Shown here: piece after piece, positions 35,454 through 43,829 of the stretch
Layout: every line of letters begins with the position of its first letter
Position numbering within the stretch: the first letter of the stretch is position 1
NCBI RefSeq assembly: GCF_014203855.1
Contig: NZ_JACHJV010000003.1
Span: 434,001 to 498,000 of the forward strand
Reading direction: 5' to 3'
Length of the DNA stretch: 64,000 nucleotides
Origin: Kitasatospora kifunensis
GTDB taxonomy: Bacteria > Actinomycetota > Actinomycetes > Streptomycetales > Streptomycetaceae
Notes under the pieces: model-generated
Told to the model about the DNA's origin: nothing
Database searches by the model: none
Seen by the model: only the letters and a program-made list of their open reading frames with translations
Position numbers and translations under genes: made by a program

Positions 35454-35521
35454 CCTCACCATAGCTAGTTCCGCTACCTTAGGTATCGATACCTAAGGTA
35501 GCGGAACTAGCTATGGTGAGG
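35454..35521. promoter_or_regulatory. 68-bp perfect palindrome: divergent TetR operator
   Basis: The two 34-bp halves (35454-35487 and 35488-35521) are exact reverse complements with no spacer, centred on TATCGATA. Both edges carry GGTGAG-like ribosome-binding sequence for the flanking divergent genes. Length and perfection exceed a normal TetR site (15-30 bp), so it probably holds several overlapping half-sites. It can also form a cruciform or a transcript hairpin over the start sites. Confidence 0.85.
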
Positions 35522-35528
35522 AGAAGGC

Positions 35529-36545
35529 ATGGGCGGGGACAGTGGTGCGCGGCAGTCGTCGGCGAGCGGCAGCGGGTTGCGGCAGCAGGCGTTGGGGGGC
35601 GAGCCGGACTGGTCGGGGATGAGCGCCGAGGAACTGGCCGCCTACCGCGAGGCGGAGAACCGCAGACGGGCGTCGCCCGCGATGCGGGCGATCACCGGGA
35701 TGCCGGATCCCAGTGCCGCGATCGACTGGCAGGTGCTGGCGCTGCCCGGCCGCCGTCTACCGGTCCGGGTCCACCGGCCGGTGGGCGAACACGGCGCCGG
35801 CCGCGCCGACCGGGCGGCGGCCCTGCCCCTCGTACTCCACGTCCACGGCGGCGGGTTCGTGGGCACTGCGGTGCAGAGCGACTGGATCAACAGCCATCTC
35901 GCCGCCCAACTGCCGGCCCTCGTCGTCTCGGTCGAGCACCGCCTGCTCGCCCCGGACACCACGCTGTCGGCCGGCGCCGACGACGGCTGGGACGCGCTCG
36001 ACCACCTGGTGCGACACGCCGACGACTGGGGCATCGACCCGGCGCGCACCGCCGTCTTCGGCGAGAGCTGCGGCGCACTGATCACCGCCCTGGCCGCCAT
36101 CCGCGCCAGACGGGCCGGCCTGCGGCTGCGGGCGCAGGTACTGGTCAACCCCGTCGCGGACGTGACCGGGACGATGCTCGACCACCCCTCGGTCACCCGG
36201 CACGCCCACAGCCCGACCCTGACCGTGCCTCAACTGCAGCTCTTCCACCGGCTCGCCGTCCCCCCGGGAACCGACCCCCGTGCGCTGTCGCCGCTGCACG
36301 CCGACGACCTCACCGGGCTCGCCCCGGCGCTGGTGGTGGTGCCGACCGACGACCCGGTGGCCGACCACGGCCGCCGCTACGCCGAGCGCCTGCGCGCAGC
36401 CGGGACGCCTGCCCGGCTGACCGAGTTCCCCGAGACCACGCACGCCTTCCTCAGCATGCCGACCGTAGTGCCGCAGGCCGAGGCGGCACGGGCGGAGATC
36501 ACCGAGTTCCTCCGCGACGCCCTCGGCCGCCCCGGCGGCCGCTGA
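35529..36545 (+). CDS. Alpha/beta hydrolase (esterase, HSL/alpha-beta-hydrolase-3 family)
   Basis: A 338-residue hydrolase. The oxyanion motif HVHGGGFVG and nucleophile motif FGESCGAL replace the usual GDSAG; the Asp in VVPTDDPVADHG and His in ETTHAF complete the triad. It acts on ester bonds of small substrates, possibly the TetR ligand or an exported compound. It is divergent from tetR across the palindrome. Confidence 0.9.
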   Translation: MGGDSGARQSSASGSGLRQQALGGEPDWSGMSAEELAAYREAENRRRASPAMRAITGMPDPSAAIDWQVLALPGRRLPVRVHRPVGEHGAGRADRAAALPLVLHVHGGGFVGTAVQSDWINSHLAAQLPALVVSVEHRLLAPDTTLSAGADDGWDALDHLVRHADDWGIDPARTAVFGESCGALITALAAIRARRAGLRLRAQVLVNPVADVTGTMLDHPSVTRHAHSPTLTVPQLQLFHRLAVPPGTDPRALSPLHADDLTGLAPALVVVPTDDPVADHGRRYAERLRAAGTPARLTEFPETTHAFLSMPTVVPQAEAARAEITEFLRDALGRPGGR

Positions 36546-36564
36546 CCAGGCGAGTCCGGCACAC

Positions 36565-36596
36565 GGGCCGCAGCGTCCGCCGACGACCTGCGGCCC
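36565..36596 (+). terminator. Terminator after the esterase
   Basis: A 9-bp stem (36565-36573 with 36588-36596) and 14-base loop, 20 bases past the stop codon. Confidence 0.6.
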
Positions 36597-36761
36597 GAAC
36601 CGGTCCCGGTGCTCGGTCCTGTGACCGTAGACGGCCTTCTTCAGTCGATGCCGCTCGGCGGCGGTCAGGACTATCGGGCGCGCGGTGGCAACAGGCGAGG
36701 CAGGCAGGCCGATCGGCAGGAGTAGATCAGGGCGGCCACAGCCTGCCGCAGGCGTCGGCAT
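36582..36761 (-). pseudogene. IS630-type transposase N-terminal fragment
   Basis: Read on the minus strand, the segment gives RPIVLTAAERHRLKKAVYGH followed by RTEHRDRFGPQVV. This matches my memory of the first helix-turn-helix of IS630-family transposases in Streptomyces. The rest of the transposase is absent, and no terminal repeats are visible. It looks like debris of an old insertion between the esterase and the kinase-like gene. Confidence 0.5.
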
Positions 36762-36774
36762 CTGATGGCCGCCC
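36730..36774. terminator. Terminator of the kinase-like gene
   Basis: Outer 9-bp arms (36730-36738 with 36766-36774) enclose a small GCCTG/CAGGC hairpin, just past the stop of the leftward kinase-like gene. Confidence 0.55.
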
Positions 36775-36779
36775 GTGCA

Positions 36780-37841
36780 TCAGGCGATGGACGAACCGCC
36801 CAACCCGCCGATCTCCTCCACCGGATACGGGGTCTGCCTGCTCTCCAGTTGGAACTTGCGGTAGAAGTCCGTCATCACCGCGGCAAGCGGGGCGTGTTGG
36901 GTGAGGATCGCCGCGACCCGCGGCGGAATCCCGTTCGGGCGCCCCCCTTGGGCACATGCGCGCACGAACGCACTGCGCTCCTCACCCCTGTACCCGTACA
37001 GGGCGGTGACCAGCCAGATCACCAGATGTGTGACGGAGTAGCAACGGTCATAGGTCTGGTGTTCGGCGAAGAAGTCGGCTTCTTCCTCGGACAGGTCGAA
37101 CCGGGAGGAGATCGCGAGACCGTAGTCCGCGAAGAACAGACGCTCACCGTCGGTCAGGATGTTCTGGAAGTGGGCATCGAAGTGCAGGAGACCACGGGCG
37201 TTCATGAACGAGGTCCCCGCCCGCAGTTGCTCTTCGACCATGGCGCAGGCCCTCTCGGCCGCCTCGTCACCGGCTTTGACCTGGGCGCCCAGCCAGTCGT
37301 GCAGGTTCTGCGGGATGTACTCCAGGAACAGTGCGATGCTCGCCGAGGAATCGCGCACGGCCTCGATCCGGCGGCGCACCTGCGATCCGCCTCCCCAGTA
37401 GGCGACAGCCTTCTCCACGTCGGCCAGTTCCTCGGGAAGCGACTGCCCGGGGTGCGGTAGGACCCGCCAGTGGTACATCAACGGGAAGCCCTCATGGTCC
37501 TGTGCGAGCACCCAGTCCGTCGTCATGGTGTGCACGGCCAGCTCCCTCCATGCCCCGAAGCCCAGGCTCCCGATGACCCCGACACCGAAATGGGAGAAGG
37601 CGGGCAGCCCGAAGAGGTTCGCCGTGGACCGGACGTTCTCCGGCTGCCTTTCCAGATCGCTCAGCGGCACCCGCTTGACGAAGACCGGGGTCCCGCCGAT
37701 GTCCAGCAGCGCCGATGTCCCGCCGATACCGGATCCCACGGGCTCAGCCGCATCCAGAAGGTCGCTCAGTTCAAGATCACTGCACCGGGCCAGCGCCTTG
37801 GAGACGGCACTGTGAGCCGCCAGCCGCGCATCGCGCGACAT
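36780..37841 (-). CDS. Protein-kinase-like fold protein
   Basis: A 353-residue orphan phosphotransferase of the kinase-like fold. LLHFDAHFQNIL (about 218-229) contains the HxDxxxxN catalytic loop and FFADYGLAISS the metal-binding DYG (in place of DFG). VFVKRVPLSDLE is the lysine strand and SGIGGTSALLDIG the glycine-rich loop. It could phosphorylate a small molecule or a protein. It starts at ATG 37839-37841; upstream extension has poor coding character. Confidence 0.8.
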   Translation of the reverse strand: MSRDARLAAHSAVSKALARCSDLELSDLLDAAEPVGSGIGGTSALLDIGGTPVFVKRVPLSDLERQPENVRSTANLFGLPAFSHFGVGVIGSLGFGAWRELAVHTMTTDWVLAQDHEGFPLMYHWRVLPHPGQSLPEELADVEKAVAYWGGGSQVRRRIEAVRDSSASIALFLEYIPQNLHDWLGAQVKAGDEAAERACAMVEEQLRAGTSFMNARGLLHFDAHFQNILTDGERLFFADYGLAISSRFDLSEEEADFFAEHQTYDRCYSVTHLVIWLVTALYGYRGEERSAFVRACAQGGRPNGIPPRVAAILTQHAPLAAVMTDFYRKFQLESRQTPYPVEEIGGLGGSSIA

Positions 37842-38099
37842 GTCAACGCTCCCGACGACTGCCTCCACGCGGGCAACCACCTCTCCGAAACACCTGGGCG
37901 TCCCCGACGAGCACGTGCGCGCGACGCACAGCCCAGCGGTTCGACTCCTGGCACGGGCAGCGGGCATCCAGGATCCGTCTCGCGAACGCAGATCCGAACC
38001 CCCTCTCGGCTGCACTGTACGTGAAGACGACAACGAGATCAGGCGAACGCGCTGCCCCGGCAAACCACCACTGCTCAGCGGGACTTCCGGAGCCGACCA

Positions 38100-39074
38100 C
38101 TAAGCGGTGGCGAGCGTGTGCCCCACCAGCGACATCGCGTCGGGCATCACCCGCCGCCAGAAGCCGTCCGTGTGCTCCCCGTCGGGGAACCGCGCCTCTC
38201 GCGCTCGCGCTTGGCGCGCGACCTCGCGGGCAGCCGGGCAGAACGGGTCCTCCTGGCCGCACCATACGCCGAGGGCACCGACCCGCATCTGGTCGAGGCG
38301 GAGCGTCGGCTCGTGGGCCTGCCAGTCTGCCTCGTCGGCGTACCCGCCGGTGGTGCGGGCGTCCGCCCAGGTGCGGAAGACGGCCGGGCTGAGCAGCGCC
38401 ACGGCGTCCAGGTCGCGACCGCTCCGCGTGCGCCCGATGGCGTACTGCAGGGCGCCCGAGCCGCCCATGGAGATCCCCATCGCGGCACGCGGCGTGGGCA
38501 GTTGGCGGGCGTGCAGCCAGCCGGGGAGCTCCTCGCGGAGCATCGCCTGCGGGTCGTCGCCGTCGCCGGGCGAGCGCTGGTGCCAGTACGTGGCGTCCCC
38601 ACCGTCCACCGCGACGACGGCGAACGGCGGCACGCCGCCCTTGACCGCGGCCGCCAGGAACTGCGGTGTCCCCAGCGCCACCATGCCCCGCGCGTCGTTC
38701 CCGCGCCCGTGCAGCATCACGCAGACCGGCAGGTCCGTGCTCGCCAGGTTCGTGCTCGCCGCGGTGCCGGGCGGCAGCATGGTCACCATCGTGACCTCCC
38801 GGCTCCGCGCTGCCGAGCGCACCTGCTCGACGCGCACCTCCCCTGGCGCGACGTCCGGCACGGTGCCGTCCATCCCGGTCAACCCCAGCACCTTCTTCAG
38901 TTCCACCCCACCGGGCCACCAACCGGCGAGCATCCCGCCCCCGGCGGCGGCCCCCAGCAGGGCACCGCCGCCCACGACGCCGGCCCCGAGCCGCAGCACG
39001 CGCCGCCGCGACAGCGCGCGGTCGACGGGGTCCGCCGAGGGCTGCTCGGTAGTGCCGTCGATATGTGTGGTCAC
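38100..39074 (-). CDS. Exported alpha/beta hydrolase (esterase/mycolyltransferase-like)
   Basis: A 324-residue protein. SRRRVLRLGAGVVGGGALLG (about 23-42) is a Tat-type signal. The esterase core has CVMLHGRGND, nucleophile motif AMGISMGGSGAL (about 200), Asp in WCGQEDPFCP and His in DGEHTDGFWRR. The layout resembles esterase D/antigen-85-like hydrolases. It starts with GTG 39072-39074 behind GAAAGG and lies downstream of a small membrane-protein gene with a gap of about 47 bases. Confidence 0.85.
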   Translation of the reverse strand: MTTHIDGTTEQPSADPVDRALSRRRVLRLGAGVVGGGALLGAAAGGGMLAGWWPGGVELKKVLGLTGMDGTVPDVAPGEVRVEQVRSAARSREVTMVTMLPPGTAASTNLASTDLPVCVMLHGRGNDARGMVALGTPQFLAAAVKGGVPPFAVVAVDGGDATYWHQRSPGDGDDPQAMLREELPGWLHARQLPTPRAAMGISMGGSGALQYAIGRTRSGRDLDAVALLSPAVFRTWADARTTGGYADEADWQAHEPTLRLDQMRVGALGVWCGQEDPFCPAAREVARQARAREARFPDGEHTDGFWRRVMPDAMSLVGHTLATA

Positions 39075-39121
39075 GTCTGTCGGCCTTTCACCGTTCGGGT
39101 TCGTGTGTGCGGGCCGCGGAG

Positions 39122-39526
39122 TCAGCCGCCGCACAGGTCCGAGCCCATGTACATGCCCGCGTTCATGCGGTGCATGTAGCTGATGTCCGCCCAGCCGGGC
39201 GCGACCCCGCCGACCACGGCGACGATCCACAGCGCCACGGCCGCAGGCACCGCTCCGCGGCGCGGTCGCACTGTGCGCCACGGGCGGCGCGCGGCGATCC
39301 AGAGCAGCGCCAGCAGGCCGGCCAGCACGAAGCCGACCGCGAGCCAGGCGTACGTGGTGAGGCCGTGCGGGAGCGCGACCGGGGCGCAGTGGACGTCCCG
39401 CTCGTAGTCCGGCCGATGCGCTTGGTAGGTGAGGTGCGCGAGCAGCCCGATACCCAGGCCGGCCAGGCTGAACAGCGCCGAGATGAGGACGACCGACGCG
39501 GCGCGGCGTGATGTGGGACTCGACAT
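39122..39526 (-). CDS. Small membrane protein
   Basis: A 134-residue protein with three predicted helices (VVLISALFSLAGLGIGLLAH; YAWLAVGFVLAGLLALLWIA; AVALWIVAVVGGVA) and a C-terminal Met/Cys-containing tail (YMHRMNAGMYMGSDLCGG). No family recognised. It lies between the WXG100/amidase genes and the Tat hydrolase on the same strand, so it may share their transcript. Confidence 0.7.
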   Translation of the reverse strand: MSSPTSRRAASVVLISALFSLAGLGIGLLAHLTYQAHRPDYERDVHCAPVALPHGLTTYAWLAVGFVLAGLLALLWIAARRPWRTVRPRRGAVPAAVALWIVAVVGGVAPGWADISYMHRMNAGMYMGSDLCGG

Positions 39527-39536
39527 GTTCTCTACT

Positions 39537-40883
39537 TCACCAGTTGGGTTGGACGCGGACGACGACGACGTTCTGCTGGCCCTCTTCCTGGAGCTCCGAG
39601 GGAAGGCGCGTGTTGAGGCTGGCGTTGAGGTAGCTGTTGGTGTGCTGGGTGTAGTGGATGTCGCCGTCAGGGGTTATCGAAGTGATGATGCACGCATGGT
39701 GGATGTCCCCGACCGCGGCGTTGGGGCCCGGGCCTGCCTGCTGAAGGAAGATGATGTCACCCGGGCGGGCCTGGGAGAGCGGCACCGTGGTGCTGCCGTT
39801 GTTGAGCAGGAAGTCGTGCAGGCCCCCCGCCAGTGCCCAGCTCCTGGTGTGGCTGTGGTCGTGCGCGTCGATCCAGTTGGTGACCGGGCCTCCCCAGCTG
39901 CCGACTTGGGCGCCCTTGAACCAGTTGTTGTCGCCGAATGTGCCGGAGCCGTCGTTCTTGTAGGCGAGCCCGGCCGCGTGCAGCGCGTCGGAGGTGAAGT
40001 TGGTGCAGTTGTTGTCGAAGGTGTCGAGCTCGGTGTTGTCCCAATTGTCCATCGCCCACTGGATGAACTTCGAGCGGTCGAACTTGCCGTCCGTACCGAT
40101 GAGCTGCTGCTGGACACTGGTGGGGATGCCGTCGAGGTGAGCGAGGGAGGCCGGGACGGCGAGCTGGAGCTGCTGCTGTTGGTCCGCAGTGAGGCTGTTC
40201 CACCAGGCGGCGACGAGGGTGGGGTCGGTGCCGGCCGGGGGGACGGTGTTGGCTATCAGGGTCACTTCGAGTGGTGACGCGTCCTTCTGGACGTTGTCGA
40301 GGGCGGTGCTCGGATCCGTGACGTTCACCTGACCGGCCAAGCGGTTCAGGGCCGCGGCCGCCGCCGCATCCGCCTTGTTCGCGTCGGCAAGGGCCTGCTG
40401 GATCAGCCAGGAGGTCTGGTTGACCTGCTGGTCGATCTGCTGGATGTCGCTGGGGTCCAGGAGGTTGTGGGCGTGCGGCATAGTCAGCGTCTTGCTGGTG
40501 ACCGTGCCGTCCGCCGCGACGGTCATGCCGTTCTGGTCGGCGTAGGACAGCGTCGAGCTGAGCGAGCGCTGGGCGAGTTCGAATGCCTCAGCCACGCCGT
40601 CCAGCACCTCGACCACGCCGTGCATCTCGTCGTACGCCGACTCCAGCGCGTTCGCCTGAGCCGTCATTTTCGCCTGGGCGAGATTGCCGGCACTACTGGA
40701 CCAGACGGGAGCGATCTTCTGGGTGGCCTGGTGGCGCAGCTCGGTGGAGGCGTCCCAGCAGTGCTTGGCCATCGCGGCCCAGTCGTTGGCTGCGGTGGAC
40801 CAGAGGCCGGGCTGGGCGTTCTTGAGCTGGTCGAGCGTGAGCCCCGTGCTCGAGGAACCGCCGGAAGCGGGTGCGTCGGACAC
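39537..40883 (-). CDS. LXG/WXG-like protein with C-terminal amidase domain
   Basis: A 448-residue protein with no signal peptide. The first about 200 residues are a helical WXG100/LXG-like module (KIAPVWSSSAGNLAQAKMTA). The C-terminal about 190 residues form an amidase_6 (papain/NlpC-like) domain: NNCTNFTSDALHAAGLA with the catalytic Cys, GDIIFLQ and HHACIIT with the His. This layout fits a type VII secretion substrate that cleaves cell-wall peptides, or a cell-wall-associated effector. It starts with GTG one base after the stop of the small WXG100-type partner. No immunity gene is recognised. Confidence 0.8.
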   Translation of the reverse strand: MSDAPASGGSSSTGLTLDQLKNAQPGLWSTAANDWAAMAKHCWDASTELRHQATQKIAPVWSSSAGNLAQAKMTAQANALESAYDEMHGVVEVLDGVAEAFELAQRSLSSTLSYADQNGMTVAADGTVTSKTLTMPHAHNLLDPSDIQQIDQQVNQTSWLIQQALADANKADAAAAAALNRLAGQVNVTDPSTALDNVQKDASPLEVTLIANTVPPAGTDPTLVAAWWNSLTADQQQQLQLAVPASLAHLDGIPTSVQQQLIGTDGKFDRSKFIQWAMDNWDNTELDTFDNNCTNFTSDALHAAGLAYKNDGSGTFGDNNWFKGAQVGSWGGPVTNWIDAHDHSHTRSWALAGGLHDFLLNNGSTTVPLSQARPGDIIFLQQAGPGPNAAVGDIHHACIITSITPDGDIHYTQHTNSYLNASLNTRLPSELQEEGQQNVVVVRVQPNW

Positions 40884-40884
40884 G

Positions 40885-41211
40885 TCAGTTCGCTCCCTGT
40901 CCCTGCAGAATCTGGTTGGCGGCGTGGTGGTAATTGCCGGCGAGCGCAGTCTCCGTCTGGACGTAGTTGTCCGCCGTCTGACCGAGCGCGTCGGCGGTGG
41001 CGTTCAGGTCGGCGGCGAGCTGCTGCAGGTGCGTCTGCCAGGCGGCCGCGCAGGTGTTGAGCGCGCCGGCGGTCGCGAAGCCCGGGTTGCCGGTGGCGGC
41101 GGTGGAACTGGACGTCATGCCGTTCTGCGCCTTCTGGTTGACGCCATCCGCGGTGGAGCCGACCTGCGTGGCAGCCTGGCTGAGAGTCGGTGGATGGACA
41201 GATATCGACAC
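40885..41211 (-). CDS. WXG100-type small helical protein
   Basis: A 108-residue helical protein of ESX/WXG100 size with NTCAAAWQTHLQQLAADLNA and a second helix TADNYVQTETALAGNYHHAA; the literal WXG is not obvious. Starting with GTG at 41209-41211, it directly precedes the LXG-like amidase with one base between, matching ESX pairs that heterodimerise for secretion. Confidence 0.75.
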   Translation of the reverse strand: MSISVHPPTLSQAATQVGSTADGVNQKAQNGMTSSSTAATGNPGFATAGALNTCAAAWQTHLQQLAADLNATADALGQTADNYVQTETALAGNYHHAANQILQGQGAN

Positions 41212-41412
41212 TTTTCCCCCTGGATCGACCGGACAGCTCAAGCGAATGATCATCGTAGTGGACGAGGAATCGGACCACGCGGTTCCGCTCATGCTCCACC
41301 ATGTGCTGCTGTTCGCGTGTTCGCGCCGCGCATCCAGGCCCGCCCACAACTTCAGACGCAGGCATGGTTCCGCCATGTGCAGCCGGACCGGCTAGGCCCT
41401 AGGGTGGTCCGG

Positions 41413-41664
41413 ATGCGAAGCCTCGACCTGCACCCGATCTTCCGCAACAACCGCGACATCGAGTTGGCGATGCGTCAGTTCCTCTTCTCCACAGCCCAGT
41501 CAGGCGACCCGGTTGCCGAGATCATCCCCGGGAAGGGCTCAGGACAGCTGATGCGGCGAGTGTTGGCGTTTCTGGACCAGAAGCACATCCGAAAGCTGTA
41601 CCTGCGGCGCGAGTTGGACCCGAAGAACCCCGGTCGGGTGCTGGTGCACTTCCGGGAGGTGTGA
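41413..41664 (+). CDS. Smr-domain protein
   Basis: An 83-residue single-domain protein. LDLHPIFRNN begins the Smr fold and EIIPGKGSGQLMRRVLAFL contains the GxGxG nucleic-acid-binding motif of MutS2 C-terminal (Smr) domains, which nick branched DNA or RNA. Start at ATG 41413. It is divergent from the WXG100/amidase pair and stands alone. Confidence 0.85.
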   Translation: MRSLDLHPIFRNNRDIELAMRQFLFSTAQSGDPVAEIIPGKGSGQLMRRVLAFLDQKHIRKLYLRRELDPKNPGRVLVHFREV

Positions 41665-41878
41665 GGCCACAGGGGTGGGCGGGTGTCCTGACCGCCTCCT
41701 CTCACCATCGCGGCGGATCTCCCAGGCGACGGCGAGCAGCCATGCACGAAGCGGTAGGCGCGGGCTGTCGAGAGCGTGCCGATTCCACGCGACATCACCC
41801 GTTAGTGGAATCCCCCGGCCGGGATGGTTCCCCTACGATTGAGGCCACAACAGTCCGCGGGGAAGGAAGTTGGCTCCC

Positions 41879-42713
41879 ATGACCGATCGCACCACAGAGG
41901 ATGAAAGTGATGATCAGTCAAAGCCGAGCATCGCCCGCGTCTACGATTATCTGCTCGGCGGCAAAGACAACTACGCTGTGGACCGCGAGATCGGTGACAT
42001 CTTCATCAAGGAACTGCCCGGTTCGCCGGCGATCGCGCTGGCCAACCGTCAGGCCCTGATTCGCGCCGTGGGTGCCATGGCCCGCGACGGCATCTCCCAG
42101 TTCATCGACATGGGCAGCGGCCTGCCCACCGCCGACAACGTGCATCAGGTCGCCCGGCGGCACAATGCCGAAGCGCGCGTCGCCTACGTCGACCACGATC
42201 CGGCCGTGGTTGCCCGCAGCCGTACCCTGTTGGCCGCCGACGACCGCACCACGGTGGTCCAGGCGGACCTGCGCGAACCGGAAGAGATCCACGACAACCC
42301 CGACGTGCAGAACTTTGATCGACTTCGACGAGCCGGTGGGCGTCATCTTCAGCGGCGTCCTGCACCATCTCAACGATGACGAGCGGCCCGCCGATCCCGT
42401 GCGCTGGTGGGCGGACCGGGTGCCCTCGGGTAGTCGGTTCTACATCTCCCACTTCCGCTCCGGCGAGAACGGGGAGACCCGGGTCCTGGAACAGAGACTG
42501 CAGGACAGTCTCGGCCGCGGCCGCTGGCGCACCGACGAGGAGATCACCGACCTGTTCGGTGACCTCGTGCTACTCGAACCGGGGCTGGTCTACTGCTCGC
42601 TGTGGCGGCCGGACCCCGCGCCGGGCGACGGCGGCACCGACAACGGCGCGGGCAGGACCGATCTGACGGTGTGGGAGCAGCTGATTTCTTGCGCACTGGC
42701 CCGCAAGCCGTAA
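41879..42713 (+). pseudogene. SAM-dependent methyltransferase (DUF574 type), frameshifted
   Basis: Two frames join into one methyltransferase. The first covers PSIARVYDYLLGGKDNYAVD and FIDMGSGLPTADNVHQVARR; the second resumes at LIDFDEPVGVIFSGVLHHLN. An extra T in the TTT at 42314-42316 causes the shift; removing it restores NPDVQNLIDFDEP. The repaired protein is about 277 residues, normal for this Streptomyces family (PF04672), whose members are plentiful in the genus. The ribosome site GGAAGG precedes ATG 41879. It may be a sequencing error or a recent mutation. Confidence 0.8.
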
Positions 42714-42897
42714 CCCGCACGCTCTGTACGCCCCCTACACCACCACGGCACTGCGCCCGCCTCCACCTGTCCGTGCCGTCTGGGCGGCGCAGCGCGAAGC
42801 CGGCCGCCTCAGACATCGCCTACCGATCTCCAGGTCCTACGTTGCCGAGCAACTCGGCTCCCTGGAGGGCGTTTTGATCGTCGATGACACTGACCGG

Positions 42898-42984
42898 TCA
42901 GATGCCGGAATCCATCGACCAGTCGACGTTGAAGACGTCGCTGGGCAGGGCGCCGGCGTATCCGGGGTCGAGCCATTCCACCGT
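42898..42984 (-). pseudogene. 3' fragment of an I36-like gene
   Basis: Minus-strand reading gives EWLDPGYAGALPSDVFNVDW plus a short tail and TGA, matching the end of the neighbouring I36-like protein (QPGYAGALPSGLFNGAWS). A 27-base block at 42940-42966 is identical to 43068-43094 in that gene, a head-to-tail duplication whose body was lost. Confidence 0.75.
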
Positions 42985-43028
42985 TGTGCCGGGCCCAGCG
43001 GCGGAGCGGGTGTGCGGTCGTTGAGCAG

Positions 43029-43478
43029 TCAGCTGGAGTACATCGACCACGCGCCGTTGAAGAGGCCGCTGGGCAGGGCGCCGGCGTATCCGGGCTGGAT
43101 GTAGCCCACGACGGGGTTGGAACCCGGGTTGTTGTAGGTGTAGTTGTACATGGTGAGGTTCTGGCCGCTGTTGTTGACCACAGCAGCTGCGTTGCCGCCG
43201 ACGTTCACACCGTAGCCGGAGCCGTTGCCCCAGTTGCTGAACGTGAACTGGCCGAGGTCGCCGTACCCGCCGGGGCTCCAGTGCTCGAAGGAACCCCAGC
43301 CGTACTGGGGCGAGTTGTAGTAGAGACAGATGCTGCCGTTGGGGCACGCCTCCGAGCCTCCGGGACCGGCGGCGTACGCCGAGCCCGTCATCCCGACAAG
43401 CGTGGCTGTCGCGGCCGCTGCGACAACGCCCATGGAGGCCGCCCGCTTCACGGCCCTTCCACTCATGCGCAGGTTCAT
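43029..43478 (-). CDS. Secreted I36-like protein (copy 1)
   Basis: A 149-residue exported protein: signal MGVVAAAATATLVGMTGSAY with cleavage near AYA-AGPGG, then the I36 core CPNGSICLYYNSPQYGWGSF, as in the SMI proteinase inhibitor family. The mature part is rich in Gly, Asn and Tyr (YNYTYNNPG) and ends GLFNGAWSMYSS. Inhibitor activity is known for some I36 members but is not shown here; they may instead be surface or antimicrobial proteins. Confidence 0.85.
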   Translation of the reverse strand: MNLRMSGRAVKRAASMGVVAAAATATLVGMTGSAYAAGPGGSEACPNGSICLYYNSPQYGWGSFEHWSPGGYGDLGQFTFSNWGNGSGYGVNVGGNAAAVVNNSGQNLTMYNYTYNNPGSNPVVGYIQPGYAGALPSGLFNGAWSMYSS

Positions 43479-43517
43479 GGGATTCCCTTCGAATTTTGCC
43501 GATGGTTGCGGTGCGAG

Positions 43518-43706
43518 TCAGCCCACGTGAGTAGAGGCCTCATCGCGGTTGCAGACGGTGGAGGGCAGGACCCCGTCATGCCCCCCGGCAATGGGGGTGT
43601 TCACCCAGTACCCGTTGTCGTCGTACCCGACGAGTGCTCGCTGCACGGCGTTGCCCGTGCTGCGCTGAAGTTCGTTGCTCGCGGCGGGTGTTGAAGTTGA
43701 AGTCAA
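43518..43706 (-). pseudogene. Tail fragment of a third I36-like gene (or tiny secreted-protein ORF)
   Basis: A 62-codon frame whose later part (GGHDGVLPSTVCNRDEAS) matches the pattern of the I36-like tails (GYAGALPSDVFNVD, GFAGTLPDFLHNAD). Codon use looks coding. It has no signal peptide or I36 core, so it is best read as the remaining 3' part of another tandem copy. Confidence 0.45.
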
Positions 43707-43829
43707 GTGGGAGCGAGGTGGGAGGCCGACGGGTTCCGCTCGATGTGGCGGTGTCCGGATGCTCCTGGTGTGCGCACGGCCTCCCTTCAGTAGGAGTAGC
43801 CCCGTCCCCCAGCTCCCGGCTGGTCCCTC

